Below are positions 20,406 to 33,358 of a stretch of 64,000 nt of DNA, one piece after another (position 1 is the first letter of the stretch; every line of letters begins with the position of its first letter). Source of the DNA: Takakia lepidozioides (Eukaryota; Streptophyta; Takakiopsida; Takakiales; Takakiaceae); NCBI GenBank assembly GCA_030704615.1, contig CM060732.1, positions 29,617,053 through 29,681,052 on the forward strand, read 5' to 3'. The notes below the pieces were generated by a model. That model searched no databases and was not told the DNA's origin. It worked only from the letters and a program-made list of their open reading frames with translations. The position numbers and the translations under genes are program-made.

Positions 20406-22166
20406 ATGGGCAATACTTGTATTGGTGCAGCAAGTAAGACCGGCTTCTTCCAAGGCTTCTCACGGACCAATTCCTTTTCTTCGACAGCCACATGCAACGG
20501 TCAGCCCACGTCCACCTCCCAGGCGGAACTCCGTCACGACCGCACCAGCAACCCGATCAGTAGTCAAGGCTCCCCAAAGCGAGACCTTGAGCATCACACT
20601 ACCCAGAAAACACCCCCCATTACTAACCACATTCAGCCTGTTGGGGCTGTCCATAACTACGAGCAGTTTAAAGAGGTGATTGAAGCCATGAAGAAAGGTG
20701 GGGAGGTGAAGGTGACACCAGGGCAAAGCCTGACTGCCGCAGTGCTTCAGCGGCAGACGGAGAATCTTAGGGACTTCTACACTCTTGGGAGGAAGCTTGG
20801 GCAGGGCCAGTTTGGTACCACTTACCTGTGCATTGAGAAGGCCACCAGCAAGGAGTATGCTTGCAAATCCATTGCCAAGCGAAAGCTCATTTCGCAAGAA
20901 GATGTAGATGATGTGCGACGGGAGCTGCACATCATGCATCACTTGTCGGGGCACCCCAACATTGTGACCATAAAGGGGGCTTATGAGGATGCGATATCGG
21001 TTCATCTAGTGATGGAGCTGTGTGCAGGGGGAGAGCTCTTTGATCGCATCATACAGAGGGGGCATTACAGCGAGGCTCAAGCAGCCCAATTGACACGAAC
21101 GATTGTGGGTGTGGTTGAGTCTTGCCATTCATTGGGAGTCATGCATCGGGACTTGAAGCCTGAAAACTTCCTTTTACTCAATAGGAATGAGGATGCAGCT
21201 CTTAAAGCTACCGATTTTGGTTTGTCTGTTTTCTTTAAGCCCGGCGATGTGTTTACAGATGTGGTGGGAAGCCCCTACTACGTTGCCCCAGAGGTGCTTC
21301 GCAAGCACTATGGCCCTGAAGCGGATGTTTGGAGTGCCGGTGTGATCCTTTACATTCTTCTTAGCGGGGTTCCTCCTTTTTGGGCTGAGACAGAGCAAGG
21401 CATATTTGAGCAAGTGCTGAAGGGAGATTTGGACTTTGTATCCGATCCTTGGCCAAAGATCTCTGAGAGTGCTAAGGACTTGATCCGCAGGATGCTCAAC
21501 CCGCACCCTGGAAAGCGTCTGAAAGCTCACCAAGTCCTGAGCCATGCATGGATTCGTGAGGACGGGGTGGCACCAGACAAGCCTATTGACTCAGCCGTGC
21601 AGTCACGACTCAAACAGTTCTCAGCCATGAACAAACTGAAGAAGATTGCTATCCGAGTTATTGCAGAGAATCTGTCGGAAGAGGAGATTGCGGGCTTAAA
21701 AGAGATGTTCAAAATGATGGATACAGACAGCAGCGGTGCAATTAGTTTTGAGGAGCTGAAGGAGGGCCTAAAAAGAGTGGGCTCCAATCTTATGGAGGCA
21801 GACATCAGAACTCTCATGGATGCTGCTGATGTGGACCAGAATGGTACTATAGACTATGGGGAATTCCTGGCCGCCACCCTACACCTGAACAAGATAGAGC
21901 GGGAGGAGAACTTGTTTACTGCCTTTTCATACCTCGACAAGGATAAAAGTGGCTACATCACCACTGATGAGCTGCAGCAAGCGTGCATTGAGTTCAACAT
22001 GGGTGATTTATGTGTGGAGGATCTCATCCGGGAAGTTGACCAGGACAATGATGGGCGCATAGACTACAATGAGTTTGTGACAATGATGCGCAAGGGCAAT
22101 GGTGGTGTTGGGCGTTCTACCATGCGCAACAGCTTGAGCCTGTCTGATGTGTTGATGGTGGGCTAG
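20406..22166 (+). CDS. Calcium-dependent protein kinase (CDPK), 586 aa, intronless, tandem paralogue
   Basis: It has the same architecture as the upstream kinase and no length change from the kinase domain to the C terminus: kinase about 125-383 with LGQGQFG, catalytic Lys154, HRDLKPEN (Asp249), DFG 270-272, junction about 389-421, and EF-hand loops at Asp439, 475, 511 and 545. The difference is a longer Ser/Thr-rich N-terminal variable region (about 124 residues, [13 protein letters not shown]). MGNTC again provides myristoylation and palmitoylation sites. Both proteins end LSLSDxLMVG. The two genes lie 1.8 kb apart in the same direction, so local duplication is the simplest origin; the N-terminal region probably sets different location or substrates. 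The start was chosen at the acylation motif, preceded by ACACTAAATG. Confidence 0.96.
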   Translation: MGNTCIGAASKTGFFQGFSRTNSFSSTATCNGQPTSTSQAELRHDRTSNPISSQGSPKRDLEHHTTQKTPPITNHIQPVGAVHNYEQFKEVIEAMKKGGEVKVTPGQSLTAAVLQRQTENLRDFYTLGRKLGQGQFGTTYLCIEKATSKEYACKSIAKRKLISQEDVDDVRRELHIMHHLSGHPNIVTIKGAYEDAISVHLVMELCAGGELFDRIIQRGHYSEAQAAQLTRTIVGVVESCHSLGVMHRDLKPENFLLLNRNEDAALKATDFGLSVFFKPGDVFTDVVGSPYYVAPEVLRKHYGPEADVWSAGVILYILLSGVPPFWAETEQGIFEQVLKGDLDFVSDPWPKISESAKDLIRRMLNPHPGKRLKAHQVLSHAWIREDGVAPDKPIDSAVQSRLKQFSAMNKLKKIAIRVIAENLSEEEIAGLKEMFKMMDTDSSGAISFEELKEGLKRVGSNLMEADIRTLMDAADVDQNGTIDYGEFLAATLHLNKIEREENLFTAFSYLDKDKSGYITTDELQQACIEFNMGDLCVEDLIREVDQDNDGRIDYNEFVTMMRKGNGGVGRSTMRNSLSLSDVLMVG

Positions 22167-24035
22167 GTCTCCTGCCTCTCCTCCCTGTCTCTTCTGGGCC
22201 CAGCTCTTCTGGTCCCTCTGAAAACCATGGACTGTTCTTGGGCTCATTCATGCTGATTGATATCCACAATGTGCAGTCCTTTGTCTTGTTAGTCTTGACC
22301 TGCAGGGTGGAAAATTTGGTCCCAAGAGGGATTCCAGTTGTATACTGTGAAGGTACCAAAACCCAATTTCGGGATTCCAGAGCATAATTGTTGGGTTAGG
22401 CTTTGTGGGGATAGTTAAAAGCTATCATAAATCAGAGCTGAATTTGTGGTAGTGGTGCTGCTTGGAAGGAGGAAAACTGCATTTCCAAATGGAAATTGGT
22501 GAAAGAGAGAGGCTGGACATTCAACTGCCTCTCCTACCACATTGTCTCTTTCAGGAAATCTGGACAGCATGTTGATGGATTTTGAGGGCAAGGGTAGGAA
22601 AGCTTTGGTGCAGTTGAGCACATTCTTAGCTTATCTTCGCGCCATATCTTCAGTTAAATTATGTAGGTATATTCTGTAACATACTTGCAGCATGTTTGCA
22701 GCCTTTACAATTCACTTACCTGTCTAGTTCATACATCAATTGCACAACAGTTGTACATTACTGAGCAGTATGATAAATTTATGCTCACTGAACTAACAAC
22801 GTGCTGCATCAGAACTATGATATTTGTAGGGTTAGAAAAGTAGGGATTGATCTTTTTGGGCTCCTCAATGAGGATCATGATAGTTGACCACCATCTTGTC
22901 AGTAAACAGGGTAACATTTTCTTGCTTCACAACTGTGCACATCAAGCACTCCAATGACTGTAGAATAATTGTGACTGGTTGGGTTTAGGGTTTGGTTGGA
23001 ACAACCTGAAGCATCCTCCCAACTGTTCTTTGTAATTTTACCACAGACTACTAAGTTTTAGATTGGTAGTGTGCTCCTGGTCGGATTTTACAAACTTTTG
23101 GTTCAATTTACTGCTACAATGCCATACGGTTGATTCACAAGCACGGAGCAGTACCGAAATCTCTATTAATGGGCATCTCGCCCAGAATTTCTCAGATATT
23201 GAGCTTGATATCCTACGAGTCAGGTACTCTAGCAACGGGGCCACACTCTAGTTGTTGCATGTGGATGGTCTGAGCAGAGAAAGCACAAGTTCTGCCGTCA
23301 GACAAAGTAACTGTGCCCTGCTTTCAGACAAAGTAAAGTAAAGTTTATTTAACGTCCAGTGAAGTTGCAGAGCCTACTTCTCAACACACAGCCCATGGAG
23401 GGGCCAATGGGCGGTTGAAGGCACATGTTGAAGGATTGAACCCAGGATCACCCAGGTTATGCACAGGCAAGGCACAAACACCCGGGATACCTCCTCAAGT
23501 GCGAGGAAACAGACACTTCAGGAAACAGAGAAAAACAAAAACCATCAACGTAGAGCAACTATAACTGCTACTTCCGTTTACTGCCTCAACACATACAGTT
23601 TCCCGTTACATAAGGTCCAATTTGGGATCGCTGTTAGTTAACGACGGGTTGTTGTGAGCAAGCAGAGTCTCCAGAGAGTGAAGGGCAGAGAGGAAGAGGA
23701 AGGAGTCGGGAAGAATTGGGTCCCACAAATGCCGCAATGGCGATGGATTGCTGCAATGACCTCTGGTTGTAGGATCGAAATCCATTCTCAGAAGCTCACT
23801 GTAGTAGGTATTTAGATCACAAGTTTTCAAAAGTTCACTTCTGTGGGTTTTCTACTGAGATCAGACTTCCAGACGTTTGAGAGATCTATTGATTGATGGC
23901 AGGTTCATTGAACAATTTTTTTCATACGGGTACTTCTGTCCGTTCTAAGGTGGCACAAGGTTGGCAGATCTCGGATTTGGCTGGAGGTATGTGGATTTGT
24001 GACAGGTGCATACAGAAATCTTAGTTCTGTGAGTG
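22167..24035. other. Intergenic region between CDPK2 and COG2
   Basis: No gene is supported. At 23330-23460 a segment with GATTGAACCCAGGATCACCC resembles the complement of a polymerase III B box and could be part of a minus-strand SINE, but no A box is evident. The 3' UTR of the kinase and the COG2 promoter must lie here. Confidence 0.45.
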
Positions 24036-27000
24036 ATGTCGCCCGCAGAAATATCGATGTCACCAATGCCTGTGTCAGCGGGTCACACATCAGTTGCTTC
24101 TCTCTTTGGAGATGATACGGATTCGGAACCATTGTGGTTCAAGAAAGATGCATTTGCTCAAGCCAATTTTGACTCTGAAGCGTACATTGCCGATTTGAGG
24201 AGGTTTGTGCCCTTTGACACCTTGCGGGCGGAGCTCCGTAGTCACCTGGGAGGTCTGAAGAATGAGCTAGTGGAGCTCATCAACAGGGATTACACAGACT
24301 TTGTCAATCTCAGCACTAAGCTGGTAGATGTTGATGGGGCCGTGCTGCGCATGCGTATGCCCCTTAATGAGCTGAGACTGAAAATCGTTACTGCGAGAGA
24401 GAGCGTGAGTGCATCACTTGCTTCACTGCAAGATGGCCTGAAGCGGCGGGGTGAGGCATCAGCTTCACGAGAAATTCTTGAGCTTCTTTTGGATACCTCA
24501 CACGTGGTTTCAAAGGTCTGATTGTTCCTGTCGTTGCCGTCCGTAACTTGTCAGACTTCAATCCCGTGTTTGCATCTTGAAAAAGAAGTCATTCCTTTAG
24601 TAATTTGTTTGCAACCAGGCGAATGTCATTTGCTTTGCCACATTAGGGTTCCATCTACGCCTCCCACCCCGGTCCTTCAAATTTCCCCCTGACCGTGACG
24701 AGGGATCGAAAAGGAATGACTAGTAGGCTCCTTTATCTAGTATGTTGAGATGTATCTTCTGTCACGGATTGAAAGGAAAGAGCCAAACTCAGGGGATCTG
24801 ATACTAGGTGAATAATGGCTAAACTCATGTTGTGGGGCAAACATGCAGGTGGAGAAATTGCTACTTGAGCTACAGAGTATGCCTGAAGATGGTGCCCACC
24901 CTCCTCATAGAGATGCCAATGGAAGGGGCAAAGGGGCATACAACAATGACTTGCTAGGGGCAGAGGCAAATGAGCATGGGGCCAGCCTGGAAGAATCTCG
25001 GAGCCGACTGCTGGAGCGAATAGCGAGTGAAATGAATCGCCTAAAATTTTATGTTGCACGTGCTCAGGTTCTCCCTCTCTCTCTCCCCTCCCTCTCTAAT
25101 TGTTTCTACCAAGATAAGTCCCACCACTGGAGTGAGCTCCTCACAAAGGTAGTGTCTGTTCCCTCTTGTTCTCCGCAATCTGTGTGCAGGGTCGATGGCC
25201 ACAAGGCTGTTGCAAACAATGTCTTATAAGTACGTTCACACACTCTCTCTCTCTCCGTGCCATTCCATAATGAGGAGGTCAAGGCTGAGTATGTCCAGGC
25301 CTTGCAAGAGGCTCTCCCTCATTTTGTCCAATCGCTCCAAGAACTTCAGTCTCGCTCTGACAACGCAAGAAATGAAGTCGAAAGAGCAGTGGACTCTTGG
25401 GAGAGTTTCGTTTCCTCCGTGGCTGACAAGATCATTGGGAGGAAACTAATTGTCTGCGGTAGAGCTGTTAATTGGTAGAGTGCTGCAATTTGAAAACCAA
25501 CAGAGAATTGTGGGCGAGGTACTACCAGCTCCGTAAAGATATCAATCAGCTTGTTCGGTCTCAGAAGAAATTATACTGGGACAAGTTATACAGTGAAATA
25601 AACTCAAACCACCATGGTGGTAATGACAAGAAATTCTGGTTGGCCCTTCAATGTTTGTACAAGCCGAAAAACGGTCAGCAAGTACAAGCGCTGAAGACTA
25701 CTAAAGATGCAGTGGTGACTGCATCGGTTGACATTGTCAAAACCTTTGAAACTCACTACAGTATCCTTGGCAGAACTTCTAGGTCTAACAGTGAGGGTCT
25801 TCTGCTGAATGGAGGGACACAGTTGGAAAAACTGTTCCTATAATTCAAAACAGCCCTGATTAACTGGAGTATATTTCAATGGCTTATAACGCTCCCATTA
25901 GTTCTTCTGAGATTGTGGAAGCAATTGAACATTTAAATGGATATAAAGCTGGTGGACCTGATGGTATTGTCAACGAGCTTATCAAGCACGGTGGCGATCC
26001 CATGATAGAGGCCCTAGTTCTCCTCTTTAACCTTATCTGGAAGACGGAAATGATCCCCTTTTGCTGGCGACAGGGGGTCATTGTCAATCTATACAAGAAG
26101 GGTGACAGAGAAGAACCGGGGAACTACCGTGGCATCACGCTCCTCAATGCTGTTGGCAAGACATTCTGCAGAGTTATAAGTCCTCGTCCCGAGGTTGATC
26201 TGGAGTCTAGAGGTTGTTTCCACGAAGGCCAAGCTGGCTTTCAGCGAAACAGGGGCTGTGTGGATCATATCTTCACTCTAAGCCAGATTATCCACGGAAG
26301 GAAAAAAGAAGGGAAACCCACTTATGTTTTTTCCTGGATGTCAAAAAGGCTTATGACACAGTGTGGAGAGATGGCCTATGGTTCCGCCTCTGGTCTTGTG
26401 GGATCAAGGGAAAGATGTGGAGAGTTGTCCACAACTTGTATGCTCACACCAAAAGCTGTGTCACTGTTAACGGACAGAAGTCCAACTTCTTTGACATAGA
26501 CCAAGGGTAGCTCAAGGATGTACTCTCTCCCCTCTGCTCTTCAATGTTTTCATCAATCAACTCCTCGAGGATGTGGAAAGTGAGGGATTTGGGTTAAGGG
26601 TGGGTGATACCACCATACCTGCCCTTATGTTTGCGGATGACTTCATAGGGGAGACTCCAACCAATCTCCAGGAGTTGATTGATTGCGCGAAGAGATACTT
26701 TGATCTTTGGGGGCTAGAGGCTACTGTCAGCAAATGTGCAGTGGTAGCATTCAACGACAGAGGAGAGGGAGGAAGTGATCTTAAGTGGCAGTGGGGTAGC
26801 CAAGAGATCCCGGTCCTCCCTTCCTACACTTACCTGGGCGTTGAGTTCTCCTCCAATTGTAATTGGATGCACGGATGCACATATCCGGAAAGTTGTTCAA
26901 ACTGGCAAGGGCTCTGGGGCTCACTAAATTTTTCCACTGCAGAGGGGTCAACTCTGAGGTTAAGAAAACCATGCTTCGTCGTGTTATTAGACCTGCCTTG

Positions 27001-30000
27001 GAGAAGTCGTAGGGCAACTCCTTGACTAGTGGCGGTGTGGTAGATACCGTAGCCGGCACGGGAGCTCGTGAGGGAGCCATCAGTGTAATGCGAGTTGGCA
27101 GGTGGGTATCTAAGATGTAGTGATTGTACGGATCTGCAATATGGGTTGATAACTCCAACCAGGCTAAGTCTCTAGAATCCATTCAAGTGGGGTGCTTAAG
27201 GAGTGTATGTCAGCATGCTCCAAAACAGCCAATGTGGCTGTTCGGGGTGAGTGAGTTTGGCATTCCGTCCTTAAGCTCCCGACGAGATGAATTCAAGGTC
27301 AGATGGTGGGTTCAGCTGCAACATATGTCCAACACCAGATATCGTAAGTTAATCGACTCTATATCTTGGAAACAGGACCGCCCTGTCAAACAGGCGAAGT
27401 CCTGGCAGAAGAGAGTAGAAGAGATTCTCAAGGACCTGGACCTGGATCCGCAAGTCTTTACCCTGCTGCATAAATCTGACTTAGAGGCTGTAGTATCCAA
27501 AGCCATGTCTGTTGCCATGAGATTGTCTGATGAAAATGAAGTTAGGCAGAAAACTTCCCTGAACTTGTTTCCAGTCAGTGACATGGGGGAGGACAATCTT
27601 GGATGACCTCAAGGTCTACCCACTCTCGGCACTAGACTGAAATTTAAACTCAGGGCAGGAAGCCTACCTTTGAACAGCAAACAGAAGCAGGGAGGAAAGG
27701 GAGAGTGCAATTGCCCGTTGTGTGGGCAATCTGAAGACAGTATTCATTTCTGATACACTGTCGGGGTTCTCTCACCAAAGAGACGCGCTCTTCAAATCTA
27801 TCAAGGGAATTGTGCCTGTACCCCTGTTTACCAACTTTGAAAGTCTCGAGGCTGAGCCAAAAGGCCAGGCCCTCCTGAGGCCTAGTTTTTGGGCAAATCA
27901 CACACAGCAGATTGATGCTTGTGTGAAGGGATTTCTAGAGGATATCTGGAAAACCCGGATTAATTCTATATATGGAGGTAAGTCTTACTACCAACGTCAG
28001 CCCCTGACAGAGGAGGTTCTGTCCTTTTGTTCGTCTGGCGCTTTTGTTCTGGGCTCAACTGGGCGCGGGGTCAATGGCCACAAGGCTAGGGCAAACAACG
28101 TCTTATGAGTACAATCTCTCCGTGCCATGTTGTAGTTTCTCCTCACCGGACTAAGGAAGCCCAGATAGTACTTATTTGTCATATATGCATGTTTCCCATG
28201 CAGTAGTAGCATTTCTACTTCAACTCAAAAGTGCAGGGATGCAACAAGGTTGTGCAAGTGCTGCATGCATTTCGTATTGCTTTCCTGCTTTACTCACTGT
28301 ATTCATATTTTTGACTTGATTCCAATTCAAAGTGTTGGTCCTGCCATTCAGCTGATTAGTAACATCTGGCTGAATTCTGGTCTCACTCAGCTGAAAGCCT
28401 GTGCTGTGGTTGCTGAGTTCAGACTACATTCTCAGTCTCTGCAGTCGACTACTTAATCAAATCTCAAAAACTGTGTCTTCCTCTTGTTCACAGGATCTCC
28501 CATTTATTCAAACCATGGAGAAGCGAATTGCCAGTGCTGACATCTCACTTCATGCCAGTTTGCGTCGCTGTTTTGAAGGAGGCCTGGATCGGCGTGATGA
28601 AACTGTTATATATCATTGCCTGCGTTCATATGCTGCTATTGATAATACAGCAGGCGCAGAGGAGGCTTTCCGGTCAGCTGTGGTGGCCCAATTTGTACAA
28701 GATATTATACCTGCTAACCCAGCAAGAGATGCAGTTGTAGGCACTGGTGACCGGCTTGCTGAGGGTCTTGATGATGATGAAATAAAGGGTTACATTCAGA
28801 CACAATGCAAATTCTTGTTGGACATTGCTGCAGCAGGTATCCATCCCCCATCCTTCTTTACGTTGTGTCAAGCCATGGGGACTGGTGGGACAAATACACA
28901 AGCATGGTCAACAGATTTTAACCACCTTCCTTTTTTCTTGGAGTGCACCCTTGGATGGAGGTAGTCTCTAAAAGGAGTCTGAAGTATTTTGTAGAAGGGG
29001 CATTGGATGTGTTGAAACCCATCTCTGATTGTTTAAAGGGCATCCTTGTTGAGTTCTCACATTATGTGATGGGGAGTTTTCTTGTTGGTGATTACCAGCA
29101 AATTCTGGGCTGCATGTGTTTGACTTCCTGAGCAACTCAATCCTGAAGGAGGTCCATTCAGCAATACAGAAGGGAAAGCCTGGTGCATTTTCGCCTGGGA
29201 AACCTGCTGAATTTCTGGAGAACTACAAGTCCAGCTTAAAGTTCTTGAACTTTTTGGAAGGTAACCTCAGTATCCTCTGCCTTGACCATCCTGTCTAAAT
29301 TGTCAATGTCAAAAATAGTAACAAATCAACGGAAGGAAAGACTTCTGGCATTTTTAAGACGTTCTGCATCATAGGACAATACCAGTATCTGCAACCTTTC
29401 TAGAAAGTAATATGTTTGCAAACTGCTTGCATTGCAAAAAGACAAAATCAAAGGTTGGGAAAGGTATGTTGCGGGTATTTCACTGTGGGAAACAAAGCTG
29501 GCTGACCCCTGTTTTCCATTACCTAAAGCATTTCTTGGGGAGGGGAGGTCCATATCTGAGAAAGATGGATTAAACTGAAGAAATGGTACAGAATGATGGA
29601 ATGAAGGAATCCACAGACAATTGTGTCATCATGAGTTTTTTGTGCTGCAGGATATTGTCAATCACAAACTGCAGTGGTTGGGTTTCGTTCTCAAGTGGCA
29701 TACATGGATTTCATGAAACAGTGGAATCTTGGGGTCTATTTCACTCTGCGGTAGGCTGCATTGCCCTTTCGACATGCCATTTCAAGCTATCCTTATCGCG
29801 AGATTGGATGGATGTACCTATACATTTGCACATTAAAGACCTAACTCAAGGTTGAAAGGAATTAGCAAAAGAAAGATGAAAGATGAAAAGTATGTAAAAT
29901 GACTGCACTTTTGTGAAAGGAATTAGCCCAACAGAAAGATTAGAAAGATGAAAGCTGAAAAAAAGATGAAAGATAGGAGTAGACTTGTTAGCCTGAGTAT

Positions 30001-33000
30001 TTTTTAAGTGCAGGTATCAATCACCCCAACTTTTGTGGTCCACTATGACCATGTACGACTTGTTTTTGACCCTGCCTTAAGAACATCTTCTTAAGCACAT
30101 GAATGAAACAAGTAGTACGTTAATTTGTCTTGATGCCATTGATTGAGCCTTTGAATTTGAAAGAGAGCACATCACTGGAACAAGGTCCTTATCAGGCTGG
30201 TTGGTAAACTTCATGGAGCTGCTGCTGGATGGAGCAGTGGAAACATGCATAGTGTAGTGCTGTGGGAATGTTTGCAACGCTGCTGGCAAGATGATGTGTA
30301 CATAGAGGCAGTCTCTGACAAGTTTTTACGGTTGACTCTCCAGCTGTTTTCCAGGTTTGGCTCTTGGAAAGATGAGAGGGGATCTAAGACCATGGCAGGC
30401 ACTTTGCACATACGGTGTTGACATTATTGCTCGATACATGTGATTGTTGTCTTGCCAAGAAGTGGAATTTCAGTCATCAGTGAATACCTGCAGTACGTAA
30501 GGCAACAGAATTAAAACTACACCTATACACCTTAGTGAAGGTCTCACAAAATACCCATGCGTGCGGAGCTCCATCTTGCGTTTCAGTTTGGACGTTGATT
30601 TGCTTGGTGAGGAGCAGTGTGTGTAGGCACCCAAGTTTCTGGTCTGGTGTGAATTGTCTGATGTCCCAAGGCAGCTCATTAACATTGAAAAGAAGTATCT
30701 CAGCAGTCACTTTTCCTTCAGGACCTGTAAATTCCATCAGTAAACGAGGTGATTGGTAGCAGTACTCTGTGTGGTGCAAACTGCAGGTATGCAACATGGT
30801 TGTCAACAGGCCTGGCTGCGCGCAGGGCTGGAACTGTGGTGAACAACCCTGGAGGGGACTGGGGACTTGTAGCTGCCCCCGAGGATTTTGTTCTTGTATG
30901 TGCTGATCTGAGACATTCTGTTTTTGACATTTCTAACCTTAGTACAACCTACCTCTATGGAAAGCGACTAAACACAAATATTTGTACTCATTTAGCTGAA
31001 GTCTGAACAAGCTGGTTTGTGAGCCCGGCATCTGACACAGGAAGGAAGGAAGGTAATACTGAAAAGTGGAGAGTATGGGGTAGGGTTGACACTTCAGAGG
31101 AAAGCTGAAATTGAATTGAAGGACTGAAGCTTACAGTCTCAAAGCTTGTTGACAAGCAGGTGAGGCATGATGTGGAGCTTTTGGTGGACATGGTGAAAGG
31201 GTCCTACATGAACCATGTACTTGGGCTGTTGAGTGGAACCCCTGAGGATGTCCGTGCAGTGGTATGCCAAAGCCTGTTGCAGGGTGCTCAATCATTGCTA
31301 GCGATTGTGCCTGGCCTCTCTGATGTCCTCACAGAGGCATTGGCTGAAAAATGTGTGGAGGTTAGTGCTTTTGTCTTGCCCATAATATTGTCCTCTCTCT
31401 CGGTTTCGTACATCTGTAGAGTGCCCCCTTGGGTCTCCCGTTGACATAATTATTGTCTTCCCTTCTCTTTTGATCGGCTATGTACCATGGGTTGGCGAAG
31501 TTGTGCAATATACCTCAGACTGGGTGGTTTTATTTCCCTTGGACTTTGTAAAGTTTGTTTCTTTCTATGTGTCTAACAGTTCACACTCCAGTGTTACAGT
31601 GACAGTGTGTCTCACAGTGGCCCAGTGATAGTCATTGGGTACATTCTCTTTTTCCCTTGCATGAAACAGGACATGGCTTCAATTGGTTGCATGAGCAGAT
31701 TTCCTTAGGATCTTACAGGAGGGATCCGGCAGAAACATGCTGGCATTGGATCATTTGCCGTTTATTATGATGCTACGGTCATCAATTACGATAATGGTCA
31801 AAGTAGGCGTTCCAGTCCAGCTCAAACCATAGGTAATTGCAATGGCAAATATGGTGGCAGGTGCTAAGACAAGCAAAGGGAATCACAGCAACATATCGGA
31901 TGACCAATAAGCCTCTTCCGAGTCGGCCATCTCCCTACGTATCTAGTGTTCTTCAGCCTCTCAAGGTACCTCCATGAGTTCTTTCGATCACTGCAATTTG
32001 GGGTTGTGGCATCTCTGTCTCATTCATTCCCTCTCTTCTCTTCCCTTGTCCTTTCTAATGTTGTGATGATTGACTGCAACAAAGTCATTAAACCAGGTTC
32101 TAGGTGCATGAACTTAGTAGAATGAACACAACACTTTCCTCTGTTACTAAGAGTATTTTTTGCTCAATGTCTTTTCAGACTTTCATTGAAGATAAGCGTT
32201 CTGCATATTTGACAAAGGAGATGCGGGAGAAGCTGCTTGTGTCTGTATGCAAAAAGATAACATCGGGCTATGATGTGCTGGCACACGAGATCGTTACTGT
32301 GGTCCGTATTTCATTGTCTTCAAAGGGGTGTTACTCAGGTTTGGTGTTTCTAAAGTTGAAGTGTGACCTGTTGGTTACGTGCAATGTCAAGTCTTCTGTA
32401 TGGATTGGCACTAAACTATCTGGACATCTAGTGGGTTCTTTCCTTGGATTATAAGTTGGTTTTGACCAACAGTGGTCTGGTGGTTGGTCAACATCAGGCT
32501 AGGAAAACAGAATCATCGCTCCAGCGGTTGAGACAGGGAGCACGCCAGCGCGGGGCTGGTGCTGGAACTGACGCAAATGACAATATGTCTGACAGTCTGT
32601 GTGACAAAATCTGTGCTCAGCTCTTCCTTGATGTCCAGGTATATTGTTTAGTGCATCTCTTCACAGGGAAAAAGAGGCTTATGTGACCATCTTTTGAGCC
32701 CAGCATACCACCTTAGGCAAATCTGTGAATGCACTTAAATTGCTTATTATGTTTCTAGGATGCACTTTATTCAGGATGATCCATGCCCCTCCCACCAACT
32801 GGGATTGCTTCCATCTCATGGATAGAAGGATTGATACAAAGCCTGTGAGGAGAAAAGTTGGACCTTGCCAATTTCTCAAATATTTCCAAATTTCTTTTGC
32901 ACTGTCCCTTTGCTGGTTCGATGAAGGTAGAAAAGTGCAGCAAACACTCCAACTCTTAAGGACCATTCTAATCACTTCAATCATCAGACATAGACATGGA

Positions 33001-33358
33001 TGTTGCTATGTGTCATTGCTAGACTTCGATGATACCAATCTCATAGCGCTAAATTTAGTTTGCTGGACTTGCTGCTACAGATTATGGTGTCGAAAATTTG
33101 GCAGAGCTGTAACATTGTGTCTTCTAACTGGATGGAGTGAGACTTCGAGTCCCTTGTCAGCAAAGAACCGGCTGAGAGTTTAATAGACACTAAGATGTGC
33201 GGATGGATGCACTGCAGGAGTATGGGAAGCGCCTTGCAGCTCTGGGCATCACGGCAACTGATATGTCTGCCTACACTTCCCTTTGGCAGTGTGTGGCTCC
33301 ACAAGATAAGCAAAATGATTTGGTTCTAGACCTGGCCAATTTGCATCTGAGACTCTGA
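24036..33358 (+). CDS. COG2: Conserved oligomeric Golgi complex subunit 2, 12 exons
   Basis: COG2 is part of the lobe A tether that guides retrograde vesicles at the Golgi. Exons by GT/AG sites and phase: 24036-24515, 24849-25067, 28494-28836, 29099-29260, 29651-29750, 30196-30354, 30787-30895, 31160-31360, 31861-31965, 32179-32301, 32498-32638, 33218-33358. They join in phase to 2283 bases (760 residues), near the usual plant COG2 length. Family hallmarks are PLWFKKDAF, FVPFDTLRAELRSHL and VNLSTKLVDVD in exon 1, VFDFLSNSILKEV in exon 4, FMKQWNLGVYFTLR in exon 5, KGITATYRMTNKPLP in exon 9 and LWQCVAPQDKQN in exon 12. The ATG at 24036 was chosen; an upstream in-frame GTG is not a plausible start. 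Intron 2 (3.4 kb) holds two LINE insertions. Exons 5 and 6 join in phase, but the segment after YFTLR is shorter than I expect, so one small exon may be missed. Confidence 0.92.
25115..25249 (+). mobile_element. 3'-end fragment of the LINE family (older insertion) in COG2 intron 2
   Basis: The stretch ending GGCCACAAGGCT...AACAATGTCTTATAAGTAC matches the last about 100 bases of the longer LINE copies but is more diverged and strongly 5'-truncated. A CT-rich tail follows, into which the next LINE copy inserted. Confidence 0.75.
25264..28114 (+). mobile_element. LINE copy 1 (2.85 kb, 5'-truncated) in COG2 intron 2
   Basis: It is flanked by the 14-bp direct repeat TCTCTCCGTGCCAT (25250-25263 and 28115-28128). 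Decoded in several frames it gives a linker (EEVKAEYVQALQEALPHF), then RT blocks (GYKAGGPDGI, NYRGITLLNAVGKTF, GQAGFQRNRGCVDHI, LDVKKAYDTVWRDGL, LSPLLFNVFIN, catalytic FADDF), and a C-terminal zinc-binding segment (CPLCGQ...). Frameshifts and stops make it inactive. The APE-type endonuclease is missing through 5' truncation. The 3' end is TTATGAGTACAA with no poly-A. A stretch of about 123 bp at 27003-27125 is absent from copy 2. Same orientation as the host gene. Confidence 0.92.

Noticed and set aside
21174-21545. Minus-strand open frames within the CDPK genes
   Set aside because: Antisense shadows of the strongly conserved kinase coding sequence.
25257-25478. Helical frame EEVKAEYVQALQEALPHF as a COG2 exon
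   Set aside because: It lies inside the LINE bounded by the TCTCTCCGTGCCAT duplication, and COG2 exons 2 and 3 join in phase without it.
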